Shown here: in pieces, positions 33,559-43,642 of the stretch | Layout: each line of letters opens with the position of its first letter | Position numbering within the stretch: the stretch's first letter is position 1 | Source: Pelomonas sp. V22 | GTDB lineage: Bacteria; Pseudomonadota; Gammaproteobacteria; Burkholderiales; Burkholderiaceae_C | NCBI RefSeq assembly: GCF_030014915.1 | Contig: NZ_JAGIXS010000002.1 | Span: 524,296 to 588,295, forward strand | Length of the DNA: 64,000 bases | Reading direction: 5' to 3' | Notes under the pieces: generated by a model | What the model saw: only the letters and a program-made list of their open reading frames with translations | Database searches by the model: none | Told to the model about the DNA's origin: nothing | Position numbers and translations under genes: made by a program

Positions 33559-34263
33559 TCACAACAACACCTCTACCCGGCGTTCACCAACCGGCCGACC
33601 CGTGACGATGCGGCCGTTCTCAAAGCGAACACGCACCTCCTGGCCTTCGGTGCCGGCCTGCAGCGCCTGGCCTTCGCCGCTGACGGCGTAGCCGCTGCCC
33701 AGGGCCACCACCTTCACAGTCTCACCGGCAGCAAACCACTGGCGGGACTTCAGGTAGGTGCTGCGCGGCGCCTCACCGGCGGCCAGAGGCTTGGCCAGCG
33801 TACGACCCGCCAGTTGAGCGGCATCGGTGAACACTGCGCCCCCCGGGGCTGCGATATCAACTTCGGCCGTCTGCAGTTGATCTTGAGCGATGACGGTGCC
33901 CGCCGGCAGCGGCGTGCTCGTGACGAGCACCTTGGCGAACACCTGCACCTGCATGGGCAGGCTGACATTCCAGCGCGCGCCCTTGAGGCAACGCAGGCCG
34001 ATGCGGCTGCGGCCCCAGGCCGAATGGCCATTGGGCATATAAGGCTCGACCTGCTCGCACGGCGCCAGCTTGAGGCTGGGATTCAGCTGCCCGAGCTGCA
34101 CCTCCACCCTCGCCTGCGGCGGCGCGGCGGCACGGGCTGCCGTCTCGGCCAGCTGCTGCAGCCGCTTGAGCAAGGCGGCATCCAAGCCCGGCTCAGCCAT
34201 GGCGGGCGCCGCTGCGATCAGCAGCAGCGCGCAGGCCAGACGGAGCAAGGCATTTTGAAACAT
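33559..34263 (-). CDS. flgA: Flagellar basal body P-ring assembly protein FlgA
   Basis: 234-residue periplasmic chaperone for P-ring protein FlgI. A signal peptide (MFQNALLRLACALLLIAAAP, cleavage after AMA) starts at ATG 34263. The C-terminal SAF domain is recognisable by LPAGTVIAQDQLQTAEVDI, YLKSRQWFAAGETVKVVALG and VRVRFENGRIVTG. Standard length. It diverges from flgB, with 146 bases between them, and precedes flgM on the same strand. Confidence 0.92.
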   Translation of the reverse strand: MFQNALLRLACALLLIAAAPAMAEPGLDAALLKRLQQLAETAARAAAPPQARVEVQLGQLNPSLKLAPCEQVEPYMPNGHSAWGRSRIGLRCLKGARWNVSLPMQVQVFAKVLVTSTPLPAGTVIAQDQLQTAEVDIAAPGGAVFTDAAQLAGRTLAKPLAAGEAPRSTYLKSRQWFAAGETVKVVALGSGYAVSGEGQALQAGTEGQEVRVRFENGRIVTGRPVGERRVEVLL

Positions 34264-34409
34264 GGCCCGGACTTTAGATCGCCGCCGCCTGCCCACAGGA
34301 CGGGAAATGCGCAGCAATCCAAGCTCTTTTCCGCCTCAAGTTTTGGAGTCGGCCCAACACAATCTGACCAAGCGCCAGTGCGGCGCGAGCAAACCCGATG
34401 GGGCCTGCC

Positions 34410-34811
34410 ATGCTGAACCGACTGACCGACATGCTGAATTTCCAGACCGAGGCCCTGGCCTTGCGGTCGGAGCGCCAGCGCCTGCTGGCCAGCAACATCG
34501 CCAATGCCGACACGCCCGGCTACCAGGCCCGGGACTTCGATTTCGCTCGCGCGCTGAAGGAGGCCACGGCCGCCCAGCAGACCACCGGTGGCTCTGCGGC
34601 CCCGTTCAAGCCGCTGTTCAGCGCCCGCCACGAGCTGCAGCAGCAGTACTCGCTGCCGGCCCAGACCAACCTGGACAGCAACACGGTGGACATGGACCGC
34701 GAGCGCGCCAATTTCGCCGACAACTCGGTGAAGTACGAAGCCACGCTGCGCTTCATCAACGGCAGCGTGCGCACCGCGCTGGACGCGATGAAGTCGCACA
34801 ACGCATCCTGA
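34410..34811 (+). CDS. flgB: Flagellar proximal rod protein FlgB
   Basis: 133-residue rod subunit exported by the flagellar type III system. N-terminal MLNRLTDMLNFQTEALALRS and the class motif ASNIANADTPGYQARDFDF are typical. The start is taken at ATG 34410, as in homologues; ATG 34398 (four residues earlier) is possible. It is the first gene of flgBCDEFGHIJKL, which runs to 44851 with gaps under 50 bases. Confidence 0.94.
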   Translation: MLNRLTDMLNFQTEALALRSERQRLLASNIANADTPGYQARDFDFARALKEATAAQQTTGGSAAPFKPLFSARHELQQQYSLPAQTNLDSNTVDMDRERANFADNSVKYEATLRFINGSVRTALDAMKSHNAS

Positions 34812-34824
34812 TTAGGAGACGGCC

Positions 34825-35235
34825 ATGTCGATGTTCCAGATCTTCAGCGTCTCCGGCAGCGCGGTCAGCGCGCAAAGCCAGCGGCTCAACACCGTGGCCA
34901 GCAACCTGGCCAATGCCGACACCGTGGCCGGCCCCGATGGCCAGGCCTACAAGGCACGCCAGACGGTGTTCCAGACCCTGCTTCTGAACAACGACCCCGG
35001 TGCCGCCGGCGTCAAGGTGGCCAACATCACCGAGGACCAGACGCCCGGCCGCCGCGTGCACGACCCCAAGCATCCGCAAGCCGACGCCGAGGGCTATGTG
35101 ACCTACAGCAACGTGAACACGGTGGAAGAGATGGTCAACATGATCTCGGCCTCGCGTTCCTACCAGAACAACATCGAAGTCATGAGCACGGCCAAGAACC
35201 TGCTGCTCAAGACCTTGCAGCTCGGCCAGAGCTGA
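34825..35235 (+). CDS. flgC: Flagellar proximal rod protein FlgC
   Basis: 136 residues. It forms part of the proximal rod with FlgB and FlgF. N-terminal rod motif [20 protein letters not shown] and the C-terminal helix [20 protein letters not shown] match the family. AGGAG lies 9 bases before the ATG, and the gene follows flgB by 13 bases. Confidence 0.96.
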   Translation: MSMFQIFSVSGSAVSAQSQRLNTVASNLANADTVAGPDGQAYKARQTVFQTLLLNNDPGAAGVKVANITEDQTPGRRVHDPKHPQADAEGYVTYSNVNTVEEMVNMISASRSYQNNIEVMSTAKNLLLKTLQLGQS

Positions 35236-35245
35236 GGAGTAAGCC

Positions 35246-35884
35246 ATGGACGTCGGCTCTGTCGTCAACACCACTGGCAACGGCACCGCCGCTGCCAGCA
35301 AGAACGCCCAGGACACGCAGGACCGCTTCCTGAAGCTGCTGGTTGCGCAGATGCAGAACCAGGACCCGATGAACCCGATGGACAACGCCCAGGTGACGAG
35401 CCAGATGGCGCAGATCCAGACGGTGTCGGGCATCAGCACGCTGGACACCAGCATCAAGAACCTGTCCAGCCAGTTCGCCCAGACGCAGGCGCTGCAAAGC
35501 GCCTCGCTGATCGGCCACGACGTGACCATCGCCGGCAACCGCCTGCAGTTCGGTACCGAGCAAGCCACCGGCGCCTACCAGCTCGACGGCGCGGCTGACC
35601 GCGTCAAGCTCGAGGTGCTGAGCCCGGCCGGTGCTGTGATCGACACCGTGGAACTCGGCGCGCAGAGCAAGGGCCTGCAGACCTTCGAATGGCCGATGTC
35701 CAAGGCCGGTGGCAACGCCAGCCTGAACTTCCGCATCACGGCCACCAGCGGCAGCGCCGTGGTCGCCAGCACCACCTACTCGCGCGACAAGGTCGAGGCC
35801 ATCAACATCAGCGGCTCCAAGGCGACGCTGGAGCTGGCCAACCTCGGCAGCGTGGACTACAGCAAGCTCGTGACGATCGACTGA
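35246..35884 (+). CDS. flgD: Flagellar hook capping (assembly scaffold) protein FlgD
   Basis: 212 residues. It caps the growing hook and is needed for FlgE polymerisation. The N-terminal motif DRFLKLLVAQMQNQDPMNPM (around residues 25-45) is diagnostic; the C-terminal part folds as fibronectin/tudor-like beta domains. A strong GAGGAG precedes the ATG, and it follows flgC by 10 bases. Confidence 0.96.
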   Translation: MDVGSVVNTTGNGTAAASKNAQDTQDRFLKLLVAQMQNQDPMNPMDNAQVTSQMAQIQTVSGISTLDTSIKNLSSQFAQTQALQSASLIGHDVTIAGNRLQFGTEQATGAYQLDGAADRVKLEVLSPAGAVIDTVELGAQSKGLQTFEWPMSKAGGNASLNFRITATSGSAVVASTTYSRDKVEAINISGSKATLELANLGSVDYSKLVTID

Positions 35885-35933
35885 TCGATCGGAACACGCG
35901 CCTCCCCCCTCCCTCCAGCAAGGACCACACACC

Positions 35934-37328
35934 ATGGGCTTCCAGCAAGGTCTCTCCGGACTGAACGCCTCGAGCAAGAACCTCGAGGTGATCGGCAACA
36001 ACATCGCCAATGCCAACACCTTTGGCGCCAAGTCCTCGCGCGTGGAGTTCGCCGACCTCTATGCCGCCTCCTTGAGCGGCGGCGGCGCCAGCAACATCGG
36101 TATCGGCACGCAGCTGGCGGCCGTGGCCCAGCAGTTCACGCAGGGCAATATCACCATCACCGAAAGCTCGATGGACCTGGCCATCAACGGCGGCGGCTTC
36201 TTCCAGCTGAGCGACGGCAAGAGCCCCACGGTCTACAGCCGCAACGGCCAGTTCAAGGTCGACCGCGAAGGCAACATCGTCAACAACGGCAACCTGAAGC
36301 TGCTCGGCTATCCGGCCGACGGCAACGGCAAGATCCAGCCGGGCCTCGCGCAGCCGCTGTCGCTGCCGACCAAAGGCATCGAGCCCAAGCCGACCTCGAA
36401 CATCTCGATGGAGTTCAACCTGGACTCGCGGGCCAAGGCCACGGCGCCCTATGTGCTGTCGGACCCGGCCGATCCCACCTCCAAGGTCGACACCCTCGGC
36501 ATCACGCTGAACGACCCGAGCAGCTACAACAACGCCACCTCGATGACGGCCTATGACGCCAAGGGCCAGCCGGTGGCGGTGACCATGTACTTCCAGAAGG
36601 CCAACAACCCCGAGGCGGGCACCGGCTACGACGTCTGGAACCTCTACATCACGGCCAATGGCACGCCGGTTCAGCTGGACTCGGCCGGCGCCGCCATTGC
36701 GCTGGATACCAACGGCAATCCGACCACGCCGTACACGCAGATCAAGTTCGCGCCGACCGGCGGCGTGCCGGTCGTGCCGGGCCCGGGCATCAAGCTGGAC
36801 CTGCGCATCCCGGCCGGCACCAATGCCGCCGGCGCTGCCACCCTGCCCATCCCCTATGACGACCCGCTGGCCCCGAGCCCGACGCTGACCGGCGTGGAGT
36901 TCGACATCACCGGCGCCACCGAGAACGGCGCCAGCTTCGGCGTCACCGACCTGACGCAGAACGGCTATGCCCCGGGCCAGCTGACCGGCATCGTGGTCGA
37001 GAAGAACGGCATCGTCACGGCCCGCTATTCCAACGGCGAATCCAAGCCGGCCGGCCAGGTCGAACTGGCCTCGTTCCGCAACAACCAGGGGCTGCAACCG
37101 CAAGGCGGCAACGTCTGGGCGCGCACCAACACCTCGGGCGAGCCGGTGGTCGGCGTGCCCGGCGACGGCAACCTCGGCGTGCTGCAGCCCGGCGCGCTGG
37201 AAGAGTCCAACATCGACCTCACGGCCGAGCTGGTCAACATGGTCACGGCCCAGCGCGTCTACCAGGCCAATGCCCAGTCGATCAAGACGCTGGACTCGGT
37301 GCTGCAGACACTCGTGAACCTTCGCTGA
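35934..37328 (+). CDS. flgE: Flagellar hook protein FlgE
   Basis: 464-residue hook subunit, slightly longer than the E. coli protein (402). The N-terminal polymerisation helix GFQQGLSGLNASSKNLEVIG and INIAN-type motif GNNIANANTFGAK, plus the C-terminal LVNMVTAQRVYQANAQSIKT, are conserved. The variable surface domain lies in between (roughly residues 150-380). It ends the flgB-E part, and flgF follows after 26 bases. Confidence 0.96.
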   Translation: MGFQQGLSGLNASSKNLEVIGNNIANANTFGAKSSRVEFADLYAASLSGGGASNIGIGTQLAAVAQQFTQGNITITESSMDLAINGGGFFQLSDGKSPTVYSRNGQFKVDREGNIVNNGNLKLLGYPADGNGKIQPGLAQPLSLPTKGIEPKPTSNISMEFNLDSRAKATAPYVLSDPADPTSKVDTLGITLNDPSSYNNATSMTAYDAKGQPVAVTMYFQKANNPEAGTGYDVWNLYITANGTPVQLDSAGAAIALDTNGNPTTPYTQIKFAPTGGVPVVPGPGIKLDLRIPAGTNAAGAATLPIPYDDPLAPSPTLTGVEFDITGATENGASFGVTDLTQNGYAPGQLTGIVVEKNGIVTARYSNGESKPAGQVELASFRNNQGLQPQGGNVWARTNTSGEPVVGVPGDGNLGVLQPGALEESNIDLTAELVNMVTAQRVYQANAQSIKTLDSVLQTLVNLR

Positions 37329-37354
37329 GCCTGAACTAGCAGAGAGGCATTGCC

Positions 37355-38083
37355 ATGGACCGCATGATTTACCTGTCGATGGCCGGGGCCAAGGCCTCGA
37401 TGCAGCGCCAGGATGTGCTGGCCAACAACCTGGCCAATGTCTCGACCAATGGCTTCCGCGCCGAGCTCGCCGCCTTCCGCGCCGTGCCGGTGCGTGGCGA
37501 TGGCGCCAGCACCCGCGCCTATGCGCTCGAGACGACGATTGGCTACAACCCCGATCCCGGCGCCATCACGCCCACCGGCCGCAATCTCGACGTGGCCATG
37601 AAAGACAAGGCCTGGCTCGCCGTCCAGGCACTGGATGGCACCGAGGCCTACACCCGCGCCGGCGCGCTGGACGTGAACTCCGAAGGCCTGCTGGTGCAGC
37701 GCAACGGCTTGCAGGTGATGGGCGACGGTGGTCCGATCAGCGTGCCGCCGAACAGCGAGCTGACCATAGGCAGCGACGGCACGGTCTCGGCCAAGGGCCC
37801 GACCGGCCGACCGACGGCCATCGGCCGCCTGAAGCTGGTCACCTCCGAAGGCCCGCTGACCCGCGGCACCGACGGGCTCTTTCGGGCTGCCGACGGCGAC
37901 CTGCCGGCCGACCCCGCCGCCCGGCTGCAGGACGGCGCACTGGAAGGCTCCAACGTCAGCCCGGTCGAAACCATGGTCGCCATGATCTCGGCCTCGCGCC
38001 AGTTCGAGCAGCAGATGAAGCTCCTGCAGATCGCCCAGACCCAAGGCCAGCAGTCGGCCAAGCTGCTCGGCAGCAGCACTTAA
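37355..38083 (+). CDS. flgF: Flagellar proximal rod protein FlgF
   Basis: 242 residues. Rod protein between the proximal and distal rod. The start MDRMIYLSMAGAKASMQRQD and the motif ANNLANVSTNGFRAELAAFR are FlgF-typical; the C-terminal helix is SPVETMVAMISASRQFEQQM. A GAGAGG ribosome site precedes the ATG. Confidence 0.96.
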   Translation: MDRMIYLSMAGAKASMQRQDVLANNLANVSTNGFRAELAAFRAVPVRGDGASTRAYALETTIGYNPDPGAITPTGRNLDVAMKDKAWLAVQALDGTEAYTRAGALDVNSEGLLVQRNGLQVMGDGGPISVPPNSELTIGSDGTVSAKGPTGRPTAIGRLKLVTSEGPLTRGTDGLFRAADGDLPADPAARLQDGALEGSNVSPVETMVAMISASRQFEQQMKLLQIAQTQGQQSAKLLGSST

Positions 38084-38095
38084 CGAAAGCCCGCC

Positions 38096-38878
38096 ATGAT
38101 TCGCTCGCTCTGGATTGCCAAGACCGGCATGGAGGCCCAGCAGACCCAGCTGGACACCATCTCGCACAACCTCGCCAACGTCGCCACCAACGGCTTCAAG
38201 CGTTCGCACGCGGTGTTCGAGGACCTGATCTACCAGAACCTGCGCCAGAGTGGCGCGAACAGCACCGAGCAGACGCAGCTGCCCACCGGCCTGCAAGTCG
38301 GCCTCGGCGTGCGGCCTGTCGCCACTTCGCGCAACTTCAGCCAGGGCAACCTGCAGCAGACCAGCAACAACCTGGACCTGGCGGTCAAGGGCAATGGCTT
38401 CTTCCAGATCCAGATGCCCGATGGCACGACGGCCTATACCCGCGACGGCGCCTTCCAGCTCGATGCCAATGGCCAGATCGTCACCAGCAATGGCAACACC
38501 GTGCTGCCCGGCATCACCATCCCGGCCAATGCGCTGAGCCTCTCGATCGGTCAGGACGGCACGGTCAGCGTGACGGTGCCAGGCCAGGCCACGCCGCAAA
38601 CGGTGGGCCAGATCCAGCTCGCCACCTTCATCAATCCGGCAGGCCTGGAGCCGCGCGGGCAGAACCTGTTCTCTGAGACCGCCTCTTCCGGCACGCCCAA
38701 CGCCGGCGCACCCAATGCCAACGGCATCGGCGCGCTGCAGCAGGGCTTCGTCGAAACCTCGAACGTCAACGTGGTCGAGGAACTGGTGCAGATGATCCAG
38801 ACCCAGCGCGCCTACGAGCTCAATTCCAAGGCCGTGCAGACCTCGGACCAGATGCTGCAGAAGCTCGCCCAGATCTGA
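38096..38878 (+). CDS. flgG: Flagellar distal rod protein FlgG
   Basis: 260 residues, exactly the usual FlgG length. N-terminal [20 protein letters not shown] and [20 protein letters not shown], and the C-terminal [20 protein letters not shown] are diagnostic. FlgG forms the distal rod that crosses the outer membrane rings. Confidence 0.97.
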   Translation: MIRSLWIAKTGMEAQQTQLDTISHNLANVATNGFKRSHAVFEDLIYQNLRQSGANSTEQTQLPTGLQVGLGVRPVATSRNFSQGNLQQTSNNLDLAVKGNGFFQIQMPDGTTAYTRDGAFQLDANGQIVTSNGNTVLPGITIPANALSLSIGQDGTVSVTVPGQATPQTVGQIQLATFINPAGLEPRGQNLFSETASSGTPNAGAPNANGIGALQQGFVETSNVNVVEELVQMIQTQRAYELNSKAVQTSDQMLQKLAQI

Positions 38879-38890
38879 AGGAGCGTCGCC

Positions 38891-39565
38891 ATGAAGTTCC
38901 GCCTGCTGCTGATTGCCGCCACGGCACCACTGCTGAGCGCCTGCGGCGCGCTCTATCCCCAGCCCCATGTGGAGATGCAGAACGCGCCGGTCGTGGCCAT
39001 GCCCAACCTGCCACCGGCCGGCGCCAACAACGGCTCGATCTACCAGGCCGGCAACTACCGGCCGCTGTTCGAGGACCACCGCGCCCGCCTGGTCGGCGAC
39101 ACGCTGATCGTGCAGATCGTCGAGAAGGTCTCGGCCAGCCAGAGCTCCACCAGCGAGCTGAGCAAGGACGGCGCGCTGTCGGCCGGCGTCACCGCCCTGC
39201 CGGGTATCGCGTCCAACTCCTTCGGCCGTGCCTCGGCCGGCGCCACCTCGTCGAACAAGTCCACCGGCAAGGGCGCGAACCAGAACAACAACGAGTTCAG
39301 CGGCACCATCACGGCCGTGGTCACGGCCGTGCTGCCGAACGGCCATCTGATGATCACCGGCGAGAAGCAGATCGGCGTGAACCACAACGTCGACGTGCTG
39401 CGCTTCTCCGGCCAGGTCGACCCACGGGCCATCGCCCAGGGCAATACCGTGCCCTCCGCTTCCATCGCCAATGTGCGCATCGAGCAGCGCGGCCGCGGCG
39501 CCACGGCGGATGCCCACGGAATAGGCTGGCTATCCAGGTTCTTCTTGAATCTTTGGCCGACTTAA
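38891..39565 (+). CDS. flgH: Flagellar L-ring lipoprotein FlgH
   Basis: 224-residue outer-membrane lipoprotein forming the L-ring around the rod. The lipobox LLSAC gives cysteine 18 or so as the lipidation site after a short signal peptide. The central VGDTLIVQIVEKVSASQSST and the late IRVEQRG-like IANVRIEQRG are family signatures, and it ends IGWLSRFFLNLWPT. GAAGGAG precedes the ATG. Confidence 0.95.
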   Translation: MKFRLLLIAATAPLLSACGALYPQPHVEMQNAPVVAMPNLPPAGANNGSIYQAGNYRPLFEDHRARLVGDTLIVQIVEKVSASQSSTSELSKDGALSAGVTALPGIASNSFGRASAGATSSNKSTGKGANQNNNEFSGTITAVVTAVLPNGHLMITGEKQIGVNHNVDVLRFSGQVDPRAIAQGNTVPSASIANVRIEQRGRGATADAHGIGWLSRFFLNLWPT

Positions 39566-39608
39566 GTTTTTGCAGAATCGGCAGACAGGACCCTCACCTG
39601 CTGCCGCC

Positions 39609-40739
39609 ATGCAAGCCCCCGCCTCCACCTCCCGCCGATTCCTGACCGCCTGCCTGGCACTGCTCGTCAGCCTGCTCGGCTGGCCGCTGCAGGCCTCGGC
39701 CACCCGCATCAAGGAAGTCGCCGCCGTGCAAGGCGTGCGCAGCAACCCGCTGGTCGGCTACGGCCTGATCGTGGGCCTCGACGGCACCGGCGACCAGACC
39801 ACGCAGGCCCCGTTCACCGGCCAGAGCCTGAACGCCATGCTGCAGCAGTTCGGCGTCATCCTGCCCCAGGGCGTGCAGATGCAGCCCCGCAACATCGCGG
39901 CCGTGATGGTGACGGCCAGCCTGCCGCCGTTCGCCCAGCCCGGCCAGCAGCTGGACATCAACGTCTCCTCCATCGGCAATGCCAAGAGCCTGCGCGGCGG
40001 CACGCTCGTGACCACGCCGCTGCGCGGTGCCGATGGCCAGGTCTATGCGATTGCCCAGGGCAACCTGATCGTCGGCGGCGCTGGCGCGTCGGCCGGCGGC
40101 TCCAAGGTCCAGATCAACCACCTGAGCGCCGGCCGCATCCCGAGCGGTGCTCTGGTCGAACGCGCGGTGCAGACCGCCTTGCAAAGCGGCGACACCATCC
40201 AGCTCGACCTGAACGCGGCCGACTACGCCACCGCCCGCACCGTGGCCCAGGCGATCAACCGCGCCAAGGGCGACGGCGTGGCCCAGGCGGTCGATGGCCG
40301 CGTGGTGCGCGTCAAGGTGCCCATGGACGCCAATGCCCGCGTCGGCTTCCTGGCCGACGTCGAGAACCTGCCGTTGGAGCTGGCCATCCCGGCCGCCAAG
40401 GTCATCATCAATGCCCGCACCGGCTCGGTCGCCATGAACCAGGCCGTGCAGCTCTCGCCCTGCGCCGTGGCCCATGGCAGCCTGTCGGTGACCATCAGCT
40501 CCACACCCATCATCAGCCAGCCGGGCCCGCTGTCCAGCGGCCAGACCACGGTGGCCGAGAAGACCGACATCGCGATCAAGCAGGAGCCCGGCGCGCTGAT
40601 CCAGCTGCCGGCCGGCACCAAGCTGAACGATGTCGTGAAGGCCTTGAACGCCCTCGGCGCCACCCCGCAGGATCTGCTCGCCATCCTGCAGGCGATCAAG
40701 AGTGCCGGCGCGCTCAACGCCGAACTCGAGGTGATCTGA
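39609..40739 (+). CDS. flgI: Flagellar P-ring protein FlgI
   Basis: 376-residue periplasmic protein with signal peptide MQAPASTSRRFLTACLALLV and on, cleaved after ASA. It forms the P-ring with help from FlgA. Signatures: VQGVRSNPLVGYGLIVGLDG, FGV(I)LP and LSPCAVAHGSLSVTI. The start is ATG 39609; an in-frame TTG at 39570 directly behind flgH has no ribosome site. It ends two bases before flgJ. Confidence 0.95.
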   Translation: MQAPASTSRRFLTACLALLVSLLGWPLQASATRIKEVAAVQGVRSNPLVGYGLIVGLDGTGDQTTQAPFTGQSLNAMLQQFGVILPQGVQMQPRNIAAVMVTASLPPFAQPGQQLDINVSSIGNAKSLRGGTLVTTPLRGADGQVYAIAQGNLIVGGAGASAGGSKVQINHLSAGRIPSGALVERAVQTALQSGDTIQLDLNAADYATARTVAQAINRAKGDGVAQAVDGRVVRVKVPMDANARVGFLADVENLPLELAIPAAKVIINARTGSVAMNQAVQLSPCAVAHGSLSVTISSTPIISQPGPLSSGQTTVAEKTDIAIKQEPGALIQLPAGTKLNDVVKALNALGATPQDLLAILQAIKSAGALNAELEVI

Positions 40740-40741
40740 TC

Positions 40742-41614
40742 ATGGCTGCCTCCCCGCTCAGCACCAACACCGACAACCGCTCGATCGAGGCGCTGCGCGC
40801 TGCGGCCGCGCGCGATCCCAAGGCGTCGGTGCGCGAGGCGGCCAAGCAGTTCGAGGCGCTCTTCATGCAGGAGGTGATGAAGAGCATGCGCGCCTCCACC
40901 CTGTCTTCGGGCCTGATGGAGAACTCGGCCACGCAACTCGGCACCGAGATGCTGGACACGCAGTTCGCCAGCAAGATGACCGGCCTGCCCGGCGGCTTGT
41001 CGGACGCCATCACCAAGCAGTTGCAGCGCCAGATGGGCATCACGCCTGACAAGGCCGAGACCGCAAAACCCGCCGCGCTGCCCTCGCTCTCGAAGAAGAA
41101 CATCGCGCCCCACGTGCAGCAGTTCATCCAGAAGCACGACAGCGCCGCCAAGGCCGCATCAAGCGCCACCGGCATTCCGGCCAGCTTCATGCTGGCCCAG
41201 GCCGCGCACGAATCCGGCTGGGGCAAGCGCGAAATCGTGGCCAAGGACGGCACGAATTCCTTCAATGTCTTCGGCATCAAGGCCGGCGCCAACTGGACCG
41301 GCAAGACAGTGGACGTGCAGACCACCGAATACGTGGACGGCAAGGCGCAAAAGGTCGTGGCAAAGTTCCGCGCCTACGACAGCTACGAGGCCGCGTTCAA
41401 GGACTATGGGCAGCTGCTCGGCAGCAACCAGCGCTATGCTCAGGTCGTGGCCCAGTCCCAGCAGGCCAGCGCCAATCCGGCGGCCGGCAACGGTGGCGCC
41501 GAGCGCTTTGCGCAGGGCCTGCAAAAGGCTGGCTATGCGACCGACCCCGAGTACGCCAGCAAGCTGGCTCGGGTGATCAACACCACGGTGCGCGTGCAGC
41601 GCGCCCTGGCCTGA
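40742..41614 (+). CDS. flgJ: Rod-cap and peptidoglycan hydrolase FlgJ
   Basis: 290 residues with both domains of the proteobacterial type: an N-terminal rod-cap part (QFEALFMQEVMKSMRAST, about residues 30-110) and a C-terminal glucosaminidase domain (about residues 130-290) with the catalytic glutamate in AQAAHESGWGKREI. It opens the peptidoglycan for the rod. It follows flgI by two bases. Confidence 0.95.
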   Translation: MAASPLSTNTDNRSIEALRAAAARDPKASVREAAKQFEALFMQEVMKSMRASTLSSGLMENSATQLGTEMLDTQFASKMTGLPGGLSDAITKQLQRQMGITPDKAETAKPAALPSLSKKNIAPHVQQFIQKHDSAAKAASSATGIPASFMLAQAAHESGWGKREIVAKDGTNSFNVFGIKAGANWTGKTVDVQTTEYVDGKAQKVVAKFRAYDSYEAAFKDYGQLLGSNQRYAQVVAQSQQASANPAAGNGGAERFAQGLQKAGYATDPEYASKLARVINTTVRVQRALA

Positions 41615-41631
41615 AGAGAAAGGGCTAAGCG

Positions 41632-43629
41632 ATGGGAACCTCCGCGCTCTTGTCCCTGGGCATGCGGGCCATGTTCGCCAACCAGGCGGCGCTGACCACC
41701 ATCGGCCAGAACATCGCGAATGCCAACACGCCGGGCTATTCGCGCCAGCAGGTCACGCTGACCACGCCGGAAGGCCAGTTCACCGGCTCGGGCTTCTTCG
41801 GCAAGGGCGTCAACGTCGAAACCGTCACCCGCTCCTACAACGCCTTCCTGACCAAGGACGCCGCCGCCGCCAAGTCGCAGGCCTTCATGGACTCGACCCG
41901 GCTGTCCAACCTGCAGCAGCTGGAGAAGCTGTTCCCGCCGGGTGACCAGGGCCTGGGCGCGGCCGCCAACCAGTTCCTGAACGCCATGGTGGACGTGGCA
42001 AGCCGCCCGAGCGACCCCTCGGCTCGCCAGGTCGTGCTGGGCCGCGCCCAGGAGCTGGCTGCGCGCTACAGCAGCACCGGCCAGCAGTTGGCCGACCTGC
42101 AGTCCGGCATCGTCAGCGACCTGCGCGCCAACATCAACGTGGTCAACCAGCTGGCCAAGCAGATTGCTGCGGCCAATGACCAGATCGCCCGCACCACAGG
42201 CACCGGCCACACCTCCAACGACCTGCTGGACCAGCGCGACCAGCTCATCTCCAAGCTGAGCGAGTATGTGCAGGTCAGCACCCTGCCTTCGGAAGACGGC
42301 ACGATGGGCGTGTTCATCGGCGGCGGTCAGCGCCTGGTGCTCGGATCGATCGCCCAACAGCTGGGCCTCTCGCCCGACACCTATGACGGCACGCGGGTAC
42401 AGCTGAGCATCACCGAGTCCAACGGCAGCCGCAAGCTCGACGAAAGCGTGCTGACCGGCGGCTCCATCACTGCGCTGCTGCGCTACCAGAACCAGGACCT
42501 GCAGGACGCCCGCAACCTGGTCGGTCAGTTGGCCGTGGGCTTTGCCAAGCGCGTCAACGACCAGCAGGCGCTGGGCCTCGATTCATCGACGCCGCCCGGC
42601 TCGGGCTCCCCGATCTTCAGCTACGCCGATCCGGTGACCCTGCCTGCCTCCACCAATGCGCGCAACCCGGACGGCACCTTCCAGTCCATGCTGAGCGTGC
42701 AGGTCACTGACGCCAGCCGGCTGCGCCCCGAGAGCTATGTGTTCAAGGCCGACCCCAGCGGCGTGCCTGACCAGTACATCATGACGACCCGCCCCGGCGG
42801 CGTCAGCGTGGCGCTGAGTGCCACCGAGATCGAGACCCAGTATGGCTTCAAGGTGACGGCCAGCGGCGCACCGATGACTGCCGAAGACAGCTTCCTGGTC
42901 GAGCCGCTGGCCCAGGCCGCCGTGACCATCAAGCGCGCGCTGGACAGCACCAACGGTATCGCAGCCGCCGCACCGATCACGGCGGTGACCAATGTCGACA
43001 ACACCGGCACGGCCACGGTCGAATCGCTCTATGTCGTCAACAACAAGTACGACGCCACCCAGCAGCCGATGACGGTGCTGTTCGGCGCTGTCGATCCCGC
43101 GGACGCCAGCGTCAACTACACGATCACCATGGCCGATGGTTCGGTGCTGCCCGGCAAGTGGCGGCCCGGCTCCAAGATCGGCAACGAACCCGCTGCCGGC
43201 ATCGACCTCGGCTTCGAGCTGCGTCTGAACGGCGTGCCGCGCGAGAACGACGTGATCACCACCGGCATCACCCAGTTTCCGGGCAGCAACAACGCCAATG
43301 CCAAGGCCTTCCTGAACATCCAGACCGAAACCTTCATCGGCCGCACGCCCCAGCCCGATGGCAGCGTGCGCGCCGGCAGCACCCCGTCGGACGCCTATGC
43401 CACGGCGATGACCGATATCGCCTCGCGCGTGCAGGGCGCCACCTACCTGAGCAATGTCTCGACCAGCGTGGCCAGCAGCGCCGAGGCCACGCGTGCCGGC
43501 CAGGCCGGCGTCAACATCGATGAAGAGGCCGCCCGCCTGATGCAGTACCAGCAGGGCTACCAGGCGGCCGCCAAGGTGCTGCAGACGGCACAGACCATCT
43601 TTGATGAGCTGCTGAAGCTCGGCGGCTGA
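41632..43629 (+). CDS. flgK: Flagellar hook-filament junction protein FlgK (HAP1)
   Basis: 665 residues, at the long end for the family. First junction protein on the hook. N-terminal GQNIANANTPGYSRQQVTL and C-terminal GVNIDEEAARLMQYQQGYQA are diagnostic; the middle (about residues 290-550) is a variable surface-exposed part. Exported with FlgN as chaperone. Confidence 0.95.
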   Translation: MGTSALLSLGMRAMFANQAALTTIGQNIANANTPGYSRQQVTLTTPEGQFTGSGFFGKGVNVETVTRSYNAFLTKDAAAAKSQAFMDSTRLSNLQQLEKLFPPGDQGLGAAANQFLNAMVDVASRPSDPSARQVVLGRAQELAARYSSTGQQLADLQSGIVSDLRANINVVNQLAKQIAAANDQIARTTGTGHTSNDLLDQRDQLISKLSEYVQVSTLPSEDGTMGVFIGGGQRLVLGSIAQQLGLSPDTYDGTRVQLSITESNGSRKLDESVLTGGSITALLRYQNQDLQDARNLVGQLAVGFAKRVNDQQALGLDSSTPPGSGSPIFSYADPVTLPASTNARNPDGTFQSMLSVQVTDASRLRPESYVFKADPSGVPDQYIMTTRPGGVSVALSATEIETQYGFKVTASGAPMTAEDSFLVEPLAQAAVTIKRALDSTNGIAAAAPITAVTNVDNTGTATVESLYVVNNKYDATQQPMTVLFGAVDPADASVNYTITMADGSVLPGKWRPGSKIGNEPAAGIDLGFELRLNGVPRENDVITTGITQFPGSNNANAKAFLNIQTETFIGRTPQPDGSVRAGSTPSDAYATAMTDIASRVQGATYLSNVSTSVASSAEATRAGQAGVNIDEEAARLMQYQQGYQAAAKVLQTAQTIFDELLKLGG

Positions 43630-43642
43630 AGAGGAATAGAAC

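Noticed and set aside
34336-34362. TCAAGTTT upstream of flgB, an exact FliA-type -35
   Set aside because: The matching -10 position reads CAACACAA (3 of 8), and flgB is normally an early (FlhDC-dependent) gene.
37259-39517. Very long open frame antisense to flgF-flgH (over 700 codons), and similar ones opposite metG and argH
   Set aside because: The plus-strand genes there are certain by homology. Long antisense frames are expected in DNA with high third-position GC; the translations are low-complexity G/A/H/R/V and match nothing.
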